A stretch of DNA of 64,000 bases from Taxillus chinensis (GCA_023512835.1 CM042087.1:3940021-4004020); one strand, 5' to 3'. Shown: positions 48,401 through 60,231, counted from the first letter of the stretch. Program-made: numbers and translations. Notes: generated by a model from the sequence alone, not told the origin.

Positions 48401-50401
48401 TAGGGTTCAACACGAATTTGCATGATTTCATCAAATTCTTACATGTTAATCCAAAAAAAGCAAGAAAAGGGTGAAGAATCGTGGAACACCTACCTGGAAT
48501 GATTATTGATGCTTGAACGAGCTCAAAACGCCCCAAATCGCCAAGGCCTCCAAGCTTCCTTCTCTCTTTCTCTCTAAGCTCTCCAACGCAGAAACGTGAA
48601 ACGCCGAAACGTAACGTGGAAGCTCTCTTTCCCCTATTTATTTATTTTTATTTTTTTTTTGCCGTCAATCGACCTAGTCAACCATTGACCCGGTCAATAA
48701 TTAACCTCCGAGGTCCCGAACTCCAAATTGAGTCAAACTACAGTCAAAATGCTCAAATGACGAGCACAATACTACAGATATTAGTACACTTAAATGACCG
48801 CTCAAACGCAAAGTCAACCAATAGACCCCGAAAAGTCAACAATCGGGTCAAACGGGGCCCCGACTGGAATCGGGCCCAAGTACGGTCAAAATGCTCACAT
48901 TGACGGCTACACTACCGTCCCGATAGTTACATTCCCATGAAGGACTATCTCTCAAGACTACCCAAATACGAGTCTTTACAGGAGTGGAAGGGAAGTCAGC
49001 AGCAGCAGCAGAGGGGGCATCCGGAGCATCCGAAGCATCCAGAGCAGCAGAGCCACTTTGACCAGAGAGGTCAATAATAGGGATGGCATCTGTAGGAGAG
49101 GTGGACCAAGCCTTAGCAGGGGAGGGAACCTGTGCGTCATGGGCCTTTCCGAAGGAGACAGCGAAGGGAACGTCCGGAATGTGAGCAAGCGTAAGAAAGC
49201 CATGGTCCAGATTCCAGATGATCATATCCTCCGGGGTGCAGGTGTGTTTGGCATAAAATACCTTGAGGTCGTTGTCGGGGATGGAGGCTGTGCAGGCGAG
49301 GCTAAAACGGAACCATAGGTCCGTTAGGGTGTTGGCGGAGAGATGGTCAAGGTAGTCTTGGGGTTGAGGTAGAGGAGGCAGAGGAGCTTCCAAGAAGAGA
49401 TTCTGGGACATCGGCGACCGCAGTGGCAATGGCGGTATCAATCGCGGCAGCAACGGCGGAAGTGGAGGGAGTGGGGACATCCGCAGCAGAGAAGGTCTGG
49501 GGAAACAGACCTTATGTAAATTGGGCGAGAAGGGCCCTGCTACCTCAGAGGGGTCAGCACGAACGCTGTGCTGGGAGGCTCGAGAGATGGAAGGGGCAGC
49601 AACGGACCGAATCTGGGAGGACCGGTGAGCAGAGTTGACTTCAGGGGCACGGCTTTCGGAGGGGTCACCAACCGAGCTGCCTTGTTGTTCCGAGGCAGGA
49701 AGAAGGCGGAGAGTAGTAGAGGGACGGCGAGCTGTCATGTTCCCATCAGGCGTAAGGTGGCGAAGATAATAAGCCTGAGGGAAACGAACAACATCATATC
49801 TGGCAAAATGGTCTGGATGTAGATGCCTGAAGACAGCGCTGAGTATTCGCCCAAAAGAATGGTTCTTTAGACCGTTCTTCAGCAGTCGGAACAAGAAAGT
49901 CCCCCAGTCCATCTGGAGACGCTCAAAGACGCCGTACATAACCAATAGAAGGTCGTACGGGACAGAATCCAGGGCAGTGGTACAAGCCAGGAGGCAACAG
50001 CTCAATATGGTTGCCATACATCAGTAGCGACCTTGAAAATACTTCATTTTGTACTCCTTCCCCTTATACGAGCAACCCATGGAAACAGCCATTGTCTCAG
50101 CATTCGGGCGCTGAGGATCACCAGGAGGCAGGTTAAGAGCGGCGCGGAGGACATCAGGGGTGATCAAGATGGATTCACAGTGGACATAGGAGATAATGGA
50201 GTCGGTGGTGCAGCGGATCCGTTGGTAGAACTCAAGGATGTCTTCAATAAGATGGTCGACAGGGTTAGAGATCAGGTTTAGGATGTGAGAGGCTTCCAGG
50301 TGTGGGCGGAGTTCCAGAAACCAAGCCGGAGGATCGGAGATAGCACGCCAATCAACCAGATGGCCGGGGTTAACGCCAGATAGAGAAGTTTTGGGTGCCA
50401 T
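45444..50401 (-). pseudogene. Ulp1-type (peptidase C48) transposon gene, interrupted by a solo LTR
   Basis: ATG at 50401, stop TAA at 45444. With the LTR 46756-48980 and one TSD copy removed, the coding length is about 900 codons. The N-terminal part (50401 to about 49650) resembles the plant transposon-type domain (PF20167-like), with SPAWF-type and FRHLHPDHFARYD motifs. A Ser/Pro-rich middle follows, with a coiled-coil-like stretch near 46560. The C-terminal C48 domain shows the catalytic set: His in MPHFTLVVF, Asp in LILIDSHQ, then Gln and Cys in PDGDSCGAFVCFFIK, ending about 45550. Ulp1 enzymes cleave SUMO. Stops lie at 50021-50023 (TGA), 46080-46082 and 45600-45602 (TAG), with a frameshift near 46600-46700, so it is dead. 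It is in sense with the Copia-type LTR and ends just before its PPT. Confidence 0.75.
46756..48980 (-). mobile_element. Chromovirus-type solo LTR, minus strand, inside the Ulp1-type gene
   Basis: The plus strand starts TGTCACGTCCCC and ends AGTCTTTACA, with a perfect TSD GGAGT (46751-46755, 48981-48985). It carries the conserved GTCAAGGGGTTGGTGACTAG end block, a minus-strand donor CCAG|GTAGGTG at 48493 and an acceptor-like TTTCTTCCAG at 47066. The first 2.2 kb downstream of codon ~470 of the gene is this LTR. Open frames crossing it are chimeric artefacts. The segment 47935-48190 has repeated TCGAA-containing motifs (ACTCGAAC, CTTCGAAC). Confidence 0.92.
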
Positions 50402-50520
50402 TTGAGGGAAGGATTAAGAGGAGAAGGAGGTGAGGTCTTGGGGATTGAAGGAGCGACGAGGGTTTTAGGGATTTGGAAGATGTAAAACTCGCGCTGCGCA
50501 GGAATGTCCAGGATATATAA
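50402..50520 (-). promoter_or_regulatory. 5' leader and TATA region of the Ulp1-type gene
   Basis: On the minus strand TTATATATCC ends about 110 nt upstream of the ATG, a good position for a TATA box with a short leader. The Tekay-like element inserted exactly here, and its TSD TATAA (50516-50520) is part of the box. Confidence 0.45.
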
Positions 50521-50702
50521 TGTAAGGACCCGTGTTTTGCGGTATGTAAGAAGTTAATCGTAGATGCCTTGTGAATGAAAATTGTTGGGTTTTACGGTGT
50601 TTTCTTCCCACACACTTTAGCTAAAACACCTTGAATGTTGATGCACGAGTTTGAGGTAAGAGATGAGCCCAAGAGGGGACTTTTGGGAGGTGCACGTGAC
50701 AA

Positions 50703-50830
50703 TGCACGTCATATGAGGATATGACGTGTAAGGGGATTTTGGTTTGCTTATCTTCTACATGATCCTAGCAAGCTTGGGGTAGAATTTCACAGCTTTTGGA
50801 GGTGCACGTCATATGAGAATATGACGTGCA
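50703..50830. promoter_or_regulatory. Two TGACGTGC hairpins in LTR U3
   Basis: TGCACGTCATAT / ATATGACGTGTA at 50703-50730 (one mismatch) and TGCACGTCATAT / ATATGACGTGCA at 50803-50830 (perfect 12 bp arms, 4 base loop). The same pair lies in the 3' LTR at 60563-60690. Cores match bZIP-type sites. Confidence 0.6.
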
Positions 50831-50957
50831 TTATGGCGTGCAGCCATATTTTTGTACCGTCACCTTGGTTTTGTTATTCTAATCATCTTTTCCCAAAGGA
50901 TTATGTTGGAACTATGAGTGCTTTATCCTATATGGAGGTTAGTAGGTTGTAGTGTGT

Positions 50958-51035
50958 ATCAAAACTACGTCGTTTTGATGTTGGGCTTCTTTTAATCAAA
51001 ACTATGCCGTTTTGATGTCAATGTGACTATATAAA
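50958..51035 (+). promoter_or_regulatory. LTR core promoter: ACGT palindrome pair and TATA box
   Basis: The element at 50958-50979 keeps the ACGT core. The second, at 50995-51016, has ATGC instead. CTATATAAAG follows at 51028. The same arrangement lies at 60818-60839, 60855-60876 and about 60888 in the 3' LTR. Confidence 0.7.
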
Positions 51036-51224
51036 GAGGTGGAGCTCTAAGGATTAGGGTTCTTCTTTTCCTGAAACCCTTGCAGCCGTCACATACAGAG
51101 AGAGAAAGAGAGAGACGGCCAGAGAGAGAGAGAGAGAGGGGGAGCTTCTGGTCCTTATTGCTGAGGGGATTTCCGTGGTTGGGCGGTGTTTGGCGTGGAA
51201 GCAAGAGGGTGCATGGTTTTTGAG

Positions 51225-51277
51225 GTAGGGAATTCTGTCCTTCCTAATCCTTCTCTGTCCTAGGGTATTTGTGGTCT

Positions 51278-51318
<41 letters not shown>

Positions 51319-52205
51319 AATCCATATAGGTGTGATCTCATATATGGATGTTGGCCTTCAATGGCATATTGGTTGTGATCCTGATGTTTGGGATTAGGTT
51401 GGAAATCATTGGATTGTCTATGCCTATTATGTGTTTGATAGTATGCCTGTGTGGCTAGGCCCATTATGTGTTTGATAATATACCCGTGTGACTGATGTAT
51501 GTTGCTTGTTTGGTTTTAAGCCTGTGTGGCTGGTGTATTCTGTAACTGACTATGTTGGCCTGCGTGACACTTGTTTGAGATTTGTTGAGGAGATAATTAA
51601 TAACTTGAGTTTTGAGGACTGGAATGTGCTGAGAATGCTGAGTTACAAACATATGTTTGAGATATGCTTGTTGAGTTGCACTACTGAGTTGTATTGAGTT
51701 GAGATGTGTTGCTGAGTTGTACTGCTGAAACTGATTGAATTGTTGATTGAGATTGAGTACCCAAATACATGTGGGCTGAGCTGAGTTATGGGCCAGGCAC
51801 AATAACTGGACCCTTGAGATTTGGCCAGGATTGCGGTCCTGAGTCTCGGTGTAGCACTCACGACGGTGGGCTAAGTCTGCACCCATTCCTGAGGGTAGGT
51901 ATAGCGTCCGAGGAGGTGATGGCCATATCTGACTCGGGTGGAAAATGTTGCATTGGTGACCATACAACATTTGCCTGGATGTGGTATGTCATGTCGCCGT
52001 GGTGGCGGGGTGTCCTCTGCCCTCCAATGTGGGCTCAGGTAAATTATGTGGTACTGGGTGATGTTTGCTGCTTTAGCTTTAGGCACTACAAGAGCACAAG
52101 CATACACTTGTCATGCATACTGTAGAGTAAGATGGGTCTAGGGAGACTGGAACCCTACTGAGCTATGGTTTGCTCACCCGTCCTATAAACTGTTCTTTTG
52201 CACAG
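51225..52205 (+). other. Predicted leader intron inside the LTR (981 bp)
   Basis: Donor TTTTTGAG|GTAGGGAATT, branch-site-like GGTTTGCTCACCC, acceptor GTTCTTTTGCACAG. The 3' LTR has the same pair at 61079 and 62044 (acceptor TTCTTTTGTAG). Confidence 0.5.
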
Positions 52206-52614
52206 TCTAGAAGGCGGTAGGCCAAAGAACTGTGGTGGTAGGCCACTGAGGCTGAAGACTTTATGTTGGTTTCATTGTTTTTGTTTGTGGATTTCTGTTT
52301 TATGGTTTGGATTATTTGTAAACTGAGCACATTATGGTTTGATGGGAGTTTTTCCCCTATTGAGTTGTAATGAACTTTGAGCCCCTTTTAAATGTAATAA
52401 ATTGAGATATGGTTATTGTTTGATTTATAGTTGTGTGCATGGTTAGGGAGCGGGAACATGCCCCATGGCATGTTAGCCTGGCTATACAAATTTGGGACAG
52501 CACCTGTGTCATAAGTCCTTTTCAGGTGCTTGCACCAACCCCTTGACCCTTCGGGTGCAGGCATGGGCAGTCACTACCCATTTCCAAGTGAAAGGAAATT
52601 GGGGCGTGACAATA

Positions 52615-52626
52615 TGGTATCAGAGC
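52615..52626 (+). other. Primer binding site (initiator tRNA-Met)
   Basis: TGGTATCAGAGC, three bases after the LTR end. Confidence 0.92.
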
Positions 52627-53021
52627 GTGTTCGTGGTCTAGTGGACTTAGGATAGTAGGGAGGGATAATTGCTTTTGAGGCTCTCAGGAGGCAGTATAGG
52701 ACACGCTTGATCACCGTGGTCCTATCTGGTTTTCTGGGGTATACTCAGAAGTAGTTAGACCAAGGAGTAGGACATTTGCATTTGGGTTGGGGTGCATACA
52801 TGCATCAGCATTAGGGCGCTAGTTTAATTTCAGTATAAATGTTATGATTTGGAATGTATTGTTGCTAAAATTTGTTGTTGTAAATTGTTGTGTGCAATTC
52901 TGAGTGATTATCCTGTATATGTACATGTGAAGAGTTGCTTGAGTACCTCATGGCCCATAGGGATGAGGGTGTGTAGAGCCTAAGAGATGCTAACCCTAGT
53001 TCTATTTAAAATATGTAGACT
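52627..53021 (+). other. Untranslated leader of the Tekay-like element
   Basis: No open frame. Leads directly to the gag ATG at 53022. Confidence 0.7.
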
Positions 53022-54118
53022 ATGCCACCTAAGAGAGTAACCCGAGCTACCCCAGCTGTAGAAGATGAATCTTCTGCACATGCTGGAATGGAGAGGGAAC
53101 AGCGAGTAGAGGGCGATGATCCCCTGGAGCGGATCATGGCCCAATTCTGGGCCTTAAGTGAGAACGTACAGGGAATGTGTGAGGATCTCAGGGGGGAGAT
53201 CATAAAAGAAGTACGTCAGGAGATGATGGCAAGACAGGCAGTGCCACCCTCTCCACCTCGTGAGGCAGAACCTTCAAGTAGGCAGGAAGTGCCGATGAGG
53301 CGGGAAGAGGAAGATGTGGTGACACGGTTCCGAAAGGAACACCCACCAAGGTTCAAGGGAGGAGCTGAACCTCTAGGAGCAGAGCATTGGCTACGGCAGA
53401 TCGAACATGTATTCTCCTTTCTCCGACCCCGGGAGGAAGACAAGGTGAGGCTGGCAGTCCGACAGTTGGAGGAGGAAGCCTTGGAATGGTGGCTTAGCAT
53501 TTTAGGAAGCCGGGACATGGAGGTCGTGTCCTGGAATGAGTTCCTCCAGTTATTCCATGAGGAGTTCTTCCCAGAGTCGTTGCGGTGGCAGAAACGGGAA
53601 GAGTTTAGCATTCTAAAGCAGGGATCACGCTCGGTGGCAGAGTATGAGCGAGATTTCCAAGGACTGAGTCGGTTTTCTCCAGAAGCAATCTCAAGGGAGG
53701 ACCTGAAGGCCCATAAGTTTACCATGGGACTCAAACCTGCCCTGGAGCAAAGAGTAGAGATGCTGCGACTGAAGACTTATGCTGAAGTCGTAAACACAAC
53801 AAAGATTGTTGAGAGAGGATTAGAAGACTTATGCTGCGGCTGGGACAGAACACGCGCGACAAGCAGGGGAAAACCAAGAGACAGAGGGTTGAGCCTGGGA
53901 GTGGGATTCTTCCCAAGGACAGGGGCCAAGTTTCAATGGCTCCACCCAGATCCCGTTATTTTGGAGGATAGGGAGGCTCAGCTGGGAATTTCCCAAGCGG
54001 GTATACCTGTTGTGGCCAGTCAGGGCACGTCAAACGTGAGTGCCCCAAGCAGCACTTGAAGTGTCATAGCTGTGGGAAAATAGGACACATCAGTACGGTG
54101 TGTTTCAGCAGAGGAAAT
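53022..54118 (+). pseudogene. gag: Tekay-like gag, frameshifted
   Basis: Encodes the capsid/nucleocapsid protein. It starts MPPKRVTRATPAVEDESS and has a long coiled-coil-prone N-terminus. The retrotrans_gag domain lies at about residues 105-260 (FKGGAEPLGAEHWLRQIE, EALEWWLSILG, FFPESLRWQKREEF, SVAEYERDFQGLSRF). After about codon 265 the frame is lost (near 53820), and a TAG lies at 53969-53971 in the continuing frame. The zinc knuckles are in that second frame. The first reads YTCCGQSGHVKREC, with Tyr in place of the first Cys; the second, CHSCGKIGHISTVC, is complete. Family gag and pol are normally one frame, so the break is a mutation, not programmed frameshifting. Confidence 0.9.
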
Positions 54119-54901
54119 AGCCGGGGAGCTGGATGTTTAGCACAAGGAAGTAGGGGAGAGACCCAATTTGAAGCCCCAGCTCCGAAGCCAGCACATTCGT
54201 GGCAAGCCAGTCAGGCTGGTTCCAGTTATACTAGACCACAGGGGGAGAGGCAACCACAAGGAGGTTCTGAGGGGTGTCCAAGTGGACTTCAGGCAGGAAC
54301 TAAAGGAAAGGCAAGCAAGGCCCATGGTGGGGCAAGCCAAGGCAGAGTGTTTGCGCTTACCTCAGCACCAGCAGAGAGGGAGGACTTACCATCACTCTCC
54401 GAGGAAGGTGGAGCTGGACCTTCGGTAGTTCAAGGTACTATTTTAATATCTCGCACTGTTGTTGCTGTACTGTTTGATACCGGAGCATCGTGCTCCCTGA
54501 TTGCCGAGTCCTTGGTTGAGAGCCTTGGACTTGATTATGTGAGGGCTGATAGACCTCTGAGGGTCGAGTCACCAATGGGAGGTGTGGAGTCAATCTACCG
54601 AGTATGTCGTGAGTGTGTGCTTACAATAGGAGATGTTGAACTCTCATTTGATTTGTACGTGATGCCCATGAGAACTTTTAGTTTGATTATGGGGATGGAT
54701 TGGTTGATGGCCTTCTAGCCTAAGATTGATTGTTATAGGTGACGTGTGTCGTTTACTTCACCCACAAGATCTTCCTGTACCCTAGTGGGTGAATAGGATA
54801 AGAATGCTGGGAGAGCTGGGCTGACGAGGGAGCTATGGGGTAATATTACCCATAGACTTGCCACTCTAACCTTTGAGGAGGAAGGTAACTTAGAGAAAAG
54901 G
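54119..54901 (+). pseudogene. pol: Tekay-like aspartic protease and linker
   Basis: Active site LFDTGASCSLIAESL at about 54472-54515, with the flap-side region MGMDWLMAF at about 54694. A Gly/Ser/Pro-rich linker precedes it. Stops at 54716-54718 (TAG) and 54740-54742 (TGA) interrupt the passage to RT. Confidence 0.85.
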
Positions 54902-56250
54902 GTGTGGCCTGATGTTGCTGAGAATTTCCAGGATGTGTTTCCTGGGGAGTTGTTGGAGTTGCCTCCAAACAGAAGTATTGAGTTCACGATTGAACTTTTG
55001 CCAGGGGTGGGACCCATCTCACAAGTAGCATACCGGATGGGACCTGCCGAGTTGCGGGAGCTTCAAAAGCAAATAAAGGAACTGGGAGATAAAGGTTTTA
55101 TCCGCCCTAGTACCTCACCTTGGGGTGCACCAGTTTTGTTTGCTAAGAAGGCAGACAGTTCGTTGCGACTTTGTATTGATTACCGGAAGTTGAATCAAGT
55201 GACGGTAAAGAACAAATACCCTTTACCGCGGATCAATGATTTATTTGACCAGCTGAGTGGAGCACGATGGTTCTTAAAGATTGATCTATGTTCGGGATAT
55301 CATCAATTGATGGTCAGGAGCGAGGACATCCCTAAGACAGCATTCAGGTGCAGATATGGACACTATGAGTAGTTAGTGATGCCTTTTGGGCTCACGAACG
55401 CACCGGCAGTGTTCATGCATCTGATGAATCAGGTATTTGCCCCATACCTAGATTCCTTTGTGGTGGTATTTATTGACGATATTCTCGTATACTCTAAGAC
55501 CCGAACTGAGCATGAGGAGCACCTGACCGTGGTGTTGCAGACACTAAGAGATCATCAATTGTATGCTAAATTTAGCAAGTGCGACTTCTGGATCCAAGAG
55601 GTGCATTTTCTTGGACATGTGGTATCTGCCGAAGGAGTTAGAGTGGACCCAACCAAGATTTAGTCGGTATCATCTTGGAAGAGGCCCACGAATGCTTTTG
55701 AGATCCGCAGTTTCTTGGGTCTGGCGGGGTACTACCGGCGCTTCGTGGAAGGCTTTTCTCGGTTGGCAGCGCCAATGATAGCTCTTATGCGAAAGGGAGC
55801 CAAATTCGAGTGGACGGACAAGTGTTAGCAAGCTTTTGAGGAATTAAAGACTCGTCTGACAACTGCACTAGTGTTGAGTCTACCACAGGAGGGAGTGCCA
55901 TTTGAAGTGTACTGTGATGCGTCTCGAGTTGGACTGGGGTGTGTCCTGATGCAGGAACACAAAGTCATAGCATATGGCTCGTGACAGCTGAAGCCCCATG
56001 AGCAAAATTACCCAACGCACGACCTGGAGTTAGCAGCAGTTATTTTTTCCCTAAAGTCTTGGCAGCATTACCTGTTGGAGAGAAATTTGTGGTATACACT
56101 GATCACAAAAGCCTACAGTATATCTTTACCTAGAGAGACCTGAATTTGAGACAGAGGAGATGGGTAGAGTACCTACAAATGTTTGATTTCACGCTCTCCT
56201 ACACGCCTGGGAAGGGGAATGTAGTTGCTGATGCGCTGAGTAGAAAGGGA
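54902..56250 (+). pseudogene. pol: Tekay-like reverse transcriptase and RNase H
   Basis: RT blocks: [78 protein letters not shown], and the catalytic FIDDILVYS at about 55471. The connection domain [18 protein letters not shown] and RNase H ([38 protein letters not shown]) follow, ending NVVADALSRK at about 56245. Stops: 55370-55372, 55661-55663, 55826-55828, 55982-55984 and 56131-56133. A one-base frameshift lies near 56080. The enzyme copies RNA to DNA and removes the RNA strand. Confidence 0.92.
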
Positions 56251-57804
56251 AAAGCTGAGGTTTCCATGAGAGAATGGAAAATGATGGAACAGTTAGTAGT
56301 GCTTCTGGTACAGCCTGATTTTAGCAATGGGGAAGCAATCCTGCGTTCTATCACTATGATGCCAAAGTTATATCAACATGTCCGTGATGGACAGTTGGGG
56401 GATGTGGACTGTGAAGTGATCCGGGCCCAGATAGAGACCGGTGAGTTGTCAGAGGACTGGACAGAAGGAGTTGAGCATGAGTTGAGATTTCAGGGGTGTC
56501 TGATAGTACCGCCTTCCTTACGTGAGGATGTGATGAGGGAGTTTCATCATTCCCGTTTGGCTGTGTATCCAGGAGGAACCAAGATGTATCATGCCGTTCG
56601 AGCATAGTTCTGGTGGCCAGGACTGAAGAGGACTATAGCAGAGTTTGTTTCTAGGTGCCTTATTTGTCAACAAGTTAAGCTAGAGCACCAACGACTTGCG
56701 GGTCAATTGCAGCCTTTGCTTGTGGTTGAGTGGAAGTGGGAGCATATTACCATGGATTTTGTGACAGGACTTCCTACCACTTCTGGGAGGAAGGATATGA
56801 TTTGGGTCATTGTAGACCGATTAACTAAATCGGCCCATTCCTTGGCGGTCCGGAAGCGAGACTCTATTGGCACATTAAGCCAGTTGTATGTTGATGAGAT
56901 TGTCCGATTGCATGGAGTGCCTTCGTCTATTGTTTCAGACAGGGATGCGCGGTTTACATCTCGGTTTTGGGGTGGTTTGCAAGAAGCATTGGGAACACGA
57001 CTTAATTTGAGTACTGCTTTCCATCCTCTGACTGATGGTCAGTCAGAGAGGACCATTCAAACATTGGAAGACTTGTTGAGAGCTTGTGTACTTGATTTTG
57101 GAGGATCATGGGCTTCTCACCTTCCTCTGGTAGAGTTTGCCTATAATAATAGCTACCAGTCTTCTATTGGGATGGCCCCGTCTGAGGCATTGTATGGTAG
57201 ACCCTATCGGTCTCCATTATGTTGGGCAGAAGCTGGAGAGGTAGCTATGTTGGAACCTCAATTGGTCCAAGAGGCTACGGCAAAAGTATAGCTGATTAGG
57301 CAACGCCTTCTTACAACTCAGAGCAGACAAAAGTCTTATACGGATCGCCGATGCCGACCGTTGGAGTTTTTGGTGGGAGACCACGTATTCCTTCGTGTTT
57401 CTCCACGGAGGGGGCATAAAAGATTTGGAAAGGGGTCCAAGTTGTCTCCTAGATACATTGAACTATTTGAGATTTTGAGCAGAGTTGGACCTGTTGCTTA
57501 TAAGTTGGCATTACCTCCCAGTTTGTGCAGAGTTCATGATGTTTTCCATATATCCCAGTTGCGGAAATATCATCCAGATCCCACACATGTGTTGGATTGG
57601 AGTACTCTGGATATTGAAGAGGATGTGACGGTTGTTGAGGCACCAATCCGTATTTTGGATAGGCGCGAGAAACAGCTGCGAGGCAAGACTATTCCGTTTG
57701 TTCGGGTGTTGTGGAAACACCGAGGTATGAAGGAAGAGACTTGGGAATGCGAGGCTATGATGCGTGCTCACTACCCTGATCTGTTCGAGGATGAACAACC
57801 CTGA
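56251..57804 (+). pseudogene. pol: Tekay-like integrase with C-terminal chromodomain
   Basis: The zinc-binding region has HHSRLAVYPGGTKMYH and CLICQQ; the second zinc His of the usual VHPGG is Tyr here. The catalytic acidic residues are present: TMDFVTGLP (about 56752), VSDRDARF (about 56935) and DGQSERTIQTLEDLL (about 57035). The GPY/F-type region is RYIELFEILSRVGPVAYKLALP. The C-terminus (DRREKQLRGKTIPFVRVLWK, then MKEETWECEAMMRAHYPDLF) is a group-II chromodomain of the Tekay/Del type, thought to direct insertion to heterochromatin. Stops at 56605-56607 and 57289-57291 (TAG where Gln is usual) break it. The end is at 57804. Confidence 0.93.
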
Positions 57805-57869
57805 AGGAGGGGAGAAAGGCAAACATCAAACATCAACATAATCAGGTACTTGCCCAACCGGTTATGTGA

Positions 57870-59736
57870 TGTCACGCCCCCAAGTCCCGAAAGGACCGGA
57901 ACTAAGAGTGTGACTTCCCCATGCCCGCACCCGAAGGGTCAAGGGGTTGTGACTAGCACCAATATGGACTACACATTGGGTGCTGTTTGAGATAAACCTG
58001 TACATTCATACATCAGGGGTATTCCTGTACATTCCCACATGCTATGAAGTTAAGGAAAAAAATTTATTAATAACAGAGTCATGCTATAATTCCAATACAA
58101 CCTCCACGGACCCTCGTCCGGATATTCAAATAATAAAATCAATCATGTTTTACAAAATCCATAAACCAAGTTATTACAAAATTTAAAACAAACAAAAATT
58201 AGCTTCGGATCAGCCTCTAGCGAATGAGTCGATACCTGAAACATGTCAACAAAGTAGGGGTGAGCACGAATGCCCAGTAGGTGATCTCCATCTCCTCACC
58301 ATCCTATAACATGAATTCCTAAGTCTACATGATCGGTGTATGCTTGTGCCAGTGTAGTGTCCTACTTTATCACAATAAGCTTACATTCAATCACAAAATA
58401 TAATATCACACACATTACATTTCATTCATTAAGGGTACACACCAAACAATCCAACCATCCAGGAGATTCCCACATCCAGCTCCAAGGATCCTAGTCATTA
58501 CCAGATAGCCATATGTGGGACCTGTGGTGTCTCTAACGATAACCTGCCACATATGGGACCTCAATTAATCAGCCACATAGGGGACCTGCGGCCTCTTGCC
58601 AGCCCTATGTGGGACCTGCAGTTAACCCAACCAACTCCACCACCAATTCCACATATAATCAATAAATAGAATATTCCAACAGTCAAAATTCAATACAACA
58701 ACCTTACAAAATATTTAATTCATCAATCCGGCGCTAACCACAAATAATATATATAGATATACATACATATATAAATATTTATCAAACATCCAACACCTTA
58801 AATATCAATTAAGTAATATTAAGCTACGTACAAGTAACATTTAAATGCCAAATTTCTAACATTGAACTACAAACAATATTTCTAGTGTCAGATTATAAAT
58901 ATCAAGCCACAAACAATGTTTCTAATATCAAACTATTAATGTCAAGCCGTCGATAATATTTTAGATGATAAATTAATAATATCAAGCTTCAAGTAATACT
59001 TCATATTATTAAACTATAATATCAAACCCAAGCACTATTTTCATTATTAAACTAACAATATCATAATTCTTGTTTGACCTTGCTATTGGAATGGTATTAA
59101 TGAATATGTTATTTTTACTACTAAATCAAATTAAATTAAATTTGTCTATATATCTTGATAATTATCAAAATACATATATATAATACCATGCACGACTTCA
59201 TAATAATGCACGAATTTAATGCACGAATTTATTACCCACATATATTAACTATTGACACACACGACTTAATTCCCATAATCAATTAAGCCCCCCTTTTTAA
59301 AAAAAATCTGATACTAAAAAAAAGGATGCACCTTTTCTTTCACTGCCACGAAACCACGCATGTAAAGATGCCCCCTTTTTTTATTAAGAGAAAATTAAAT
59401 AAAATAAACCAAAACCCTTGTGCTGCATTGGATCGAACGGATTGTAGAGGCAGGAACGTATAGGCCGCCGCCCCCCGTCATGGAGACGCTAACCAGGCTG
59501 TCATTCGACAGCCTGGTGTGCTGCTGCTGCTGCGCGGAAGAAACCAGGCCAATTGGCCTGGTACGAGTAGAAATTAATAATAACTAATTAGAATATGATA
59601 AAAGGGATAACAGGTGCAGTAGCTCGTCCAAGGATTCGGAACCGATTGAATCATGCCGCACTGCAACAATCGCCCAGCCGTATGTATATACACGTAAATG
59701 AATATATTTATATAAATACATATATATACAAACGTT

Positions 59737-59787
<51 letters not shown>

Positions 59788-60231
59788 TAACAGTTTGTGT
59801 TCGTGCAATAGAATAATGAGGAATCAAGAATCACCTACCTCTTGCCTTCCGAAGGGATTAAACTTGCAAGAACGGTCTAGAATCGGCGAAGAACGATGAA
59901 GAACGCGAAGAACACTAAGAACTCTCCTCCGACGGCTAGGGTTTATCAAAACAAAGTTATAATAAATAATAAAACCCCAAAACCCTATTTTTAATTAAAA
60001 TTCGTCCTATTACTTAATAATTTCCAAAAAGCCCTTCAAAATTCTATTTTCCACTTATTAACCCTCAATTTAACTCCTAAAAATTACTAAATAACCCTTG
60101 GAGGCTTCTGGACCTCTAACTAGGCCCAAATATAGTCAAAATGATCGTATTAATGGCCACATTCTTAAAATAACATTCTTAACATTAAATATAGATTATA
60201 AGTTACGCTAACACATATACGGATCCTTACA
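57870..60231 (-). mobile_element. Chromovirus-type solo LTR, minus strand, nested in the Tekay-like element
   Basis: The plus strand starts TGTCACGCCCCC and ends CGGATCCTTACA, with a perfect TSD TGTGA (57865-57869, 60232-60236). On the minus strand it has a donor AG|GTAGGTGA at 59838 and an acceptor CATGTTTCAG ending 58236. It is 2362 bp and is the best match for the fragment at 1-940. Confidence 0.93.
59741..59785. repeat. (TA)n microsatellite
   Basis: 45 bp of pure TA within the solo LTR. Shorter (TA)n tracts occur at 51282-51315 and near 61137. Confidence 0.95.

Larger units (their letters stand above)
50521..52611 (+). repeat. 5' LTR of the Tekay-like element
   Basis: Starts TGTAAGGACCCGTGTTTTGC and ends AAATTGGGGCGTGACA. 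It contains hairpins, the promoter palindromes, the TATA box, a GA-rich leader, (TA)n at 51282-51315, an intron-like segment and the CAACCCCTTGACCCTTCGGG tail. Polyadenylation-like AATGTAATAAATTG lies at about 52389. Confidence 0.95.

Noticed and set aside
48848..48980. Continuation of the Ulp1-type reading frame past 48981
   Set aside because: This part is LTR sequence of the nested solo LTR, so the open frame there is fortuitous.
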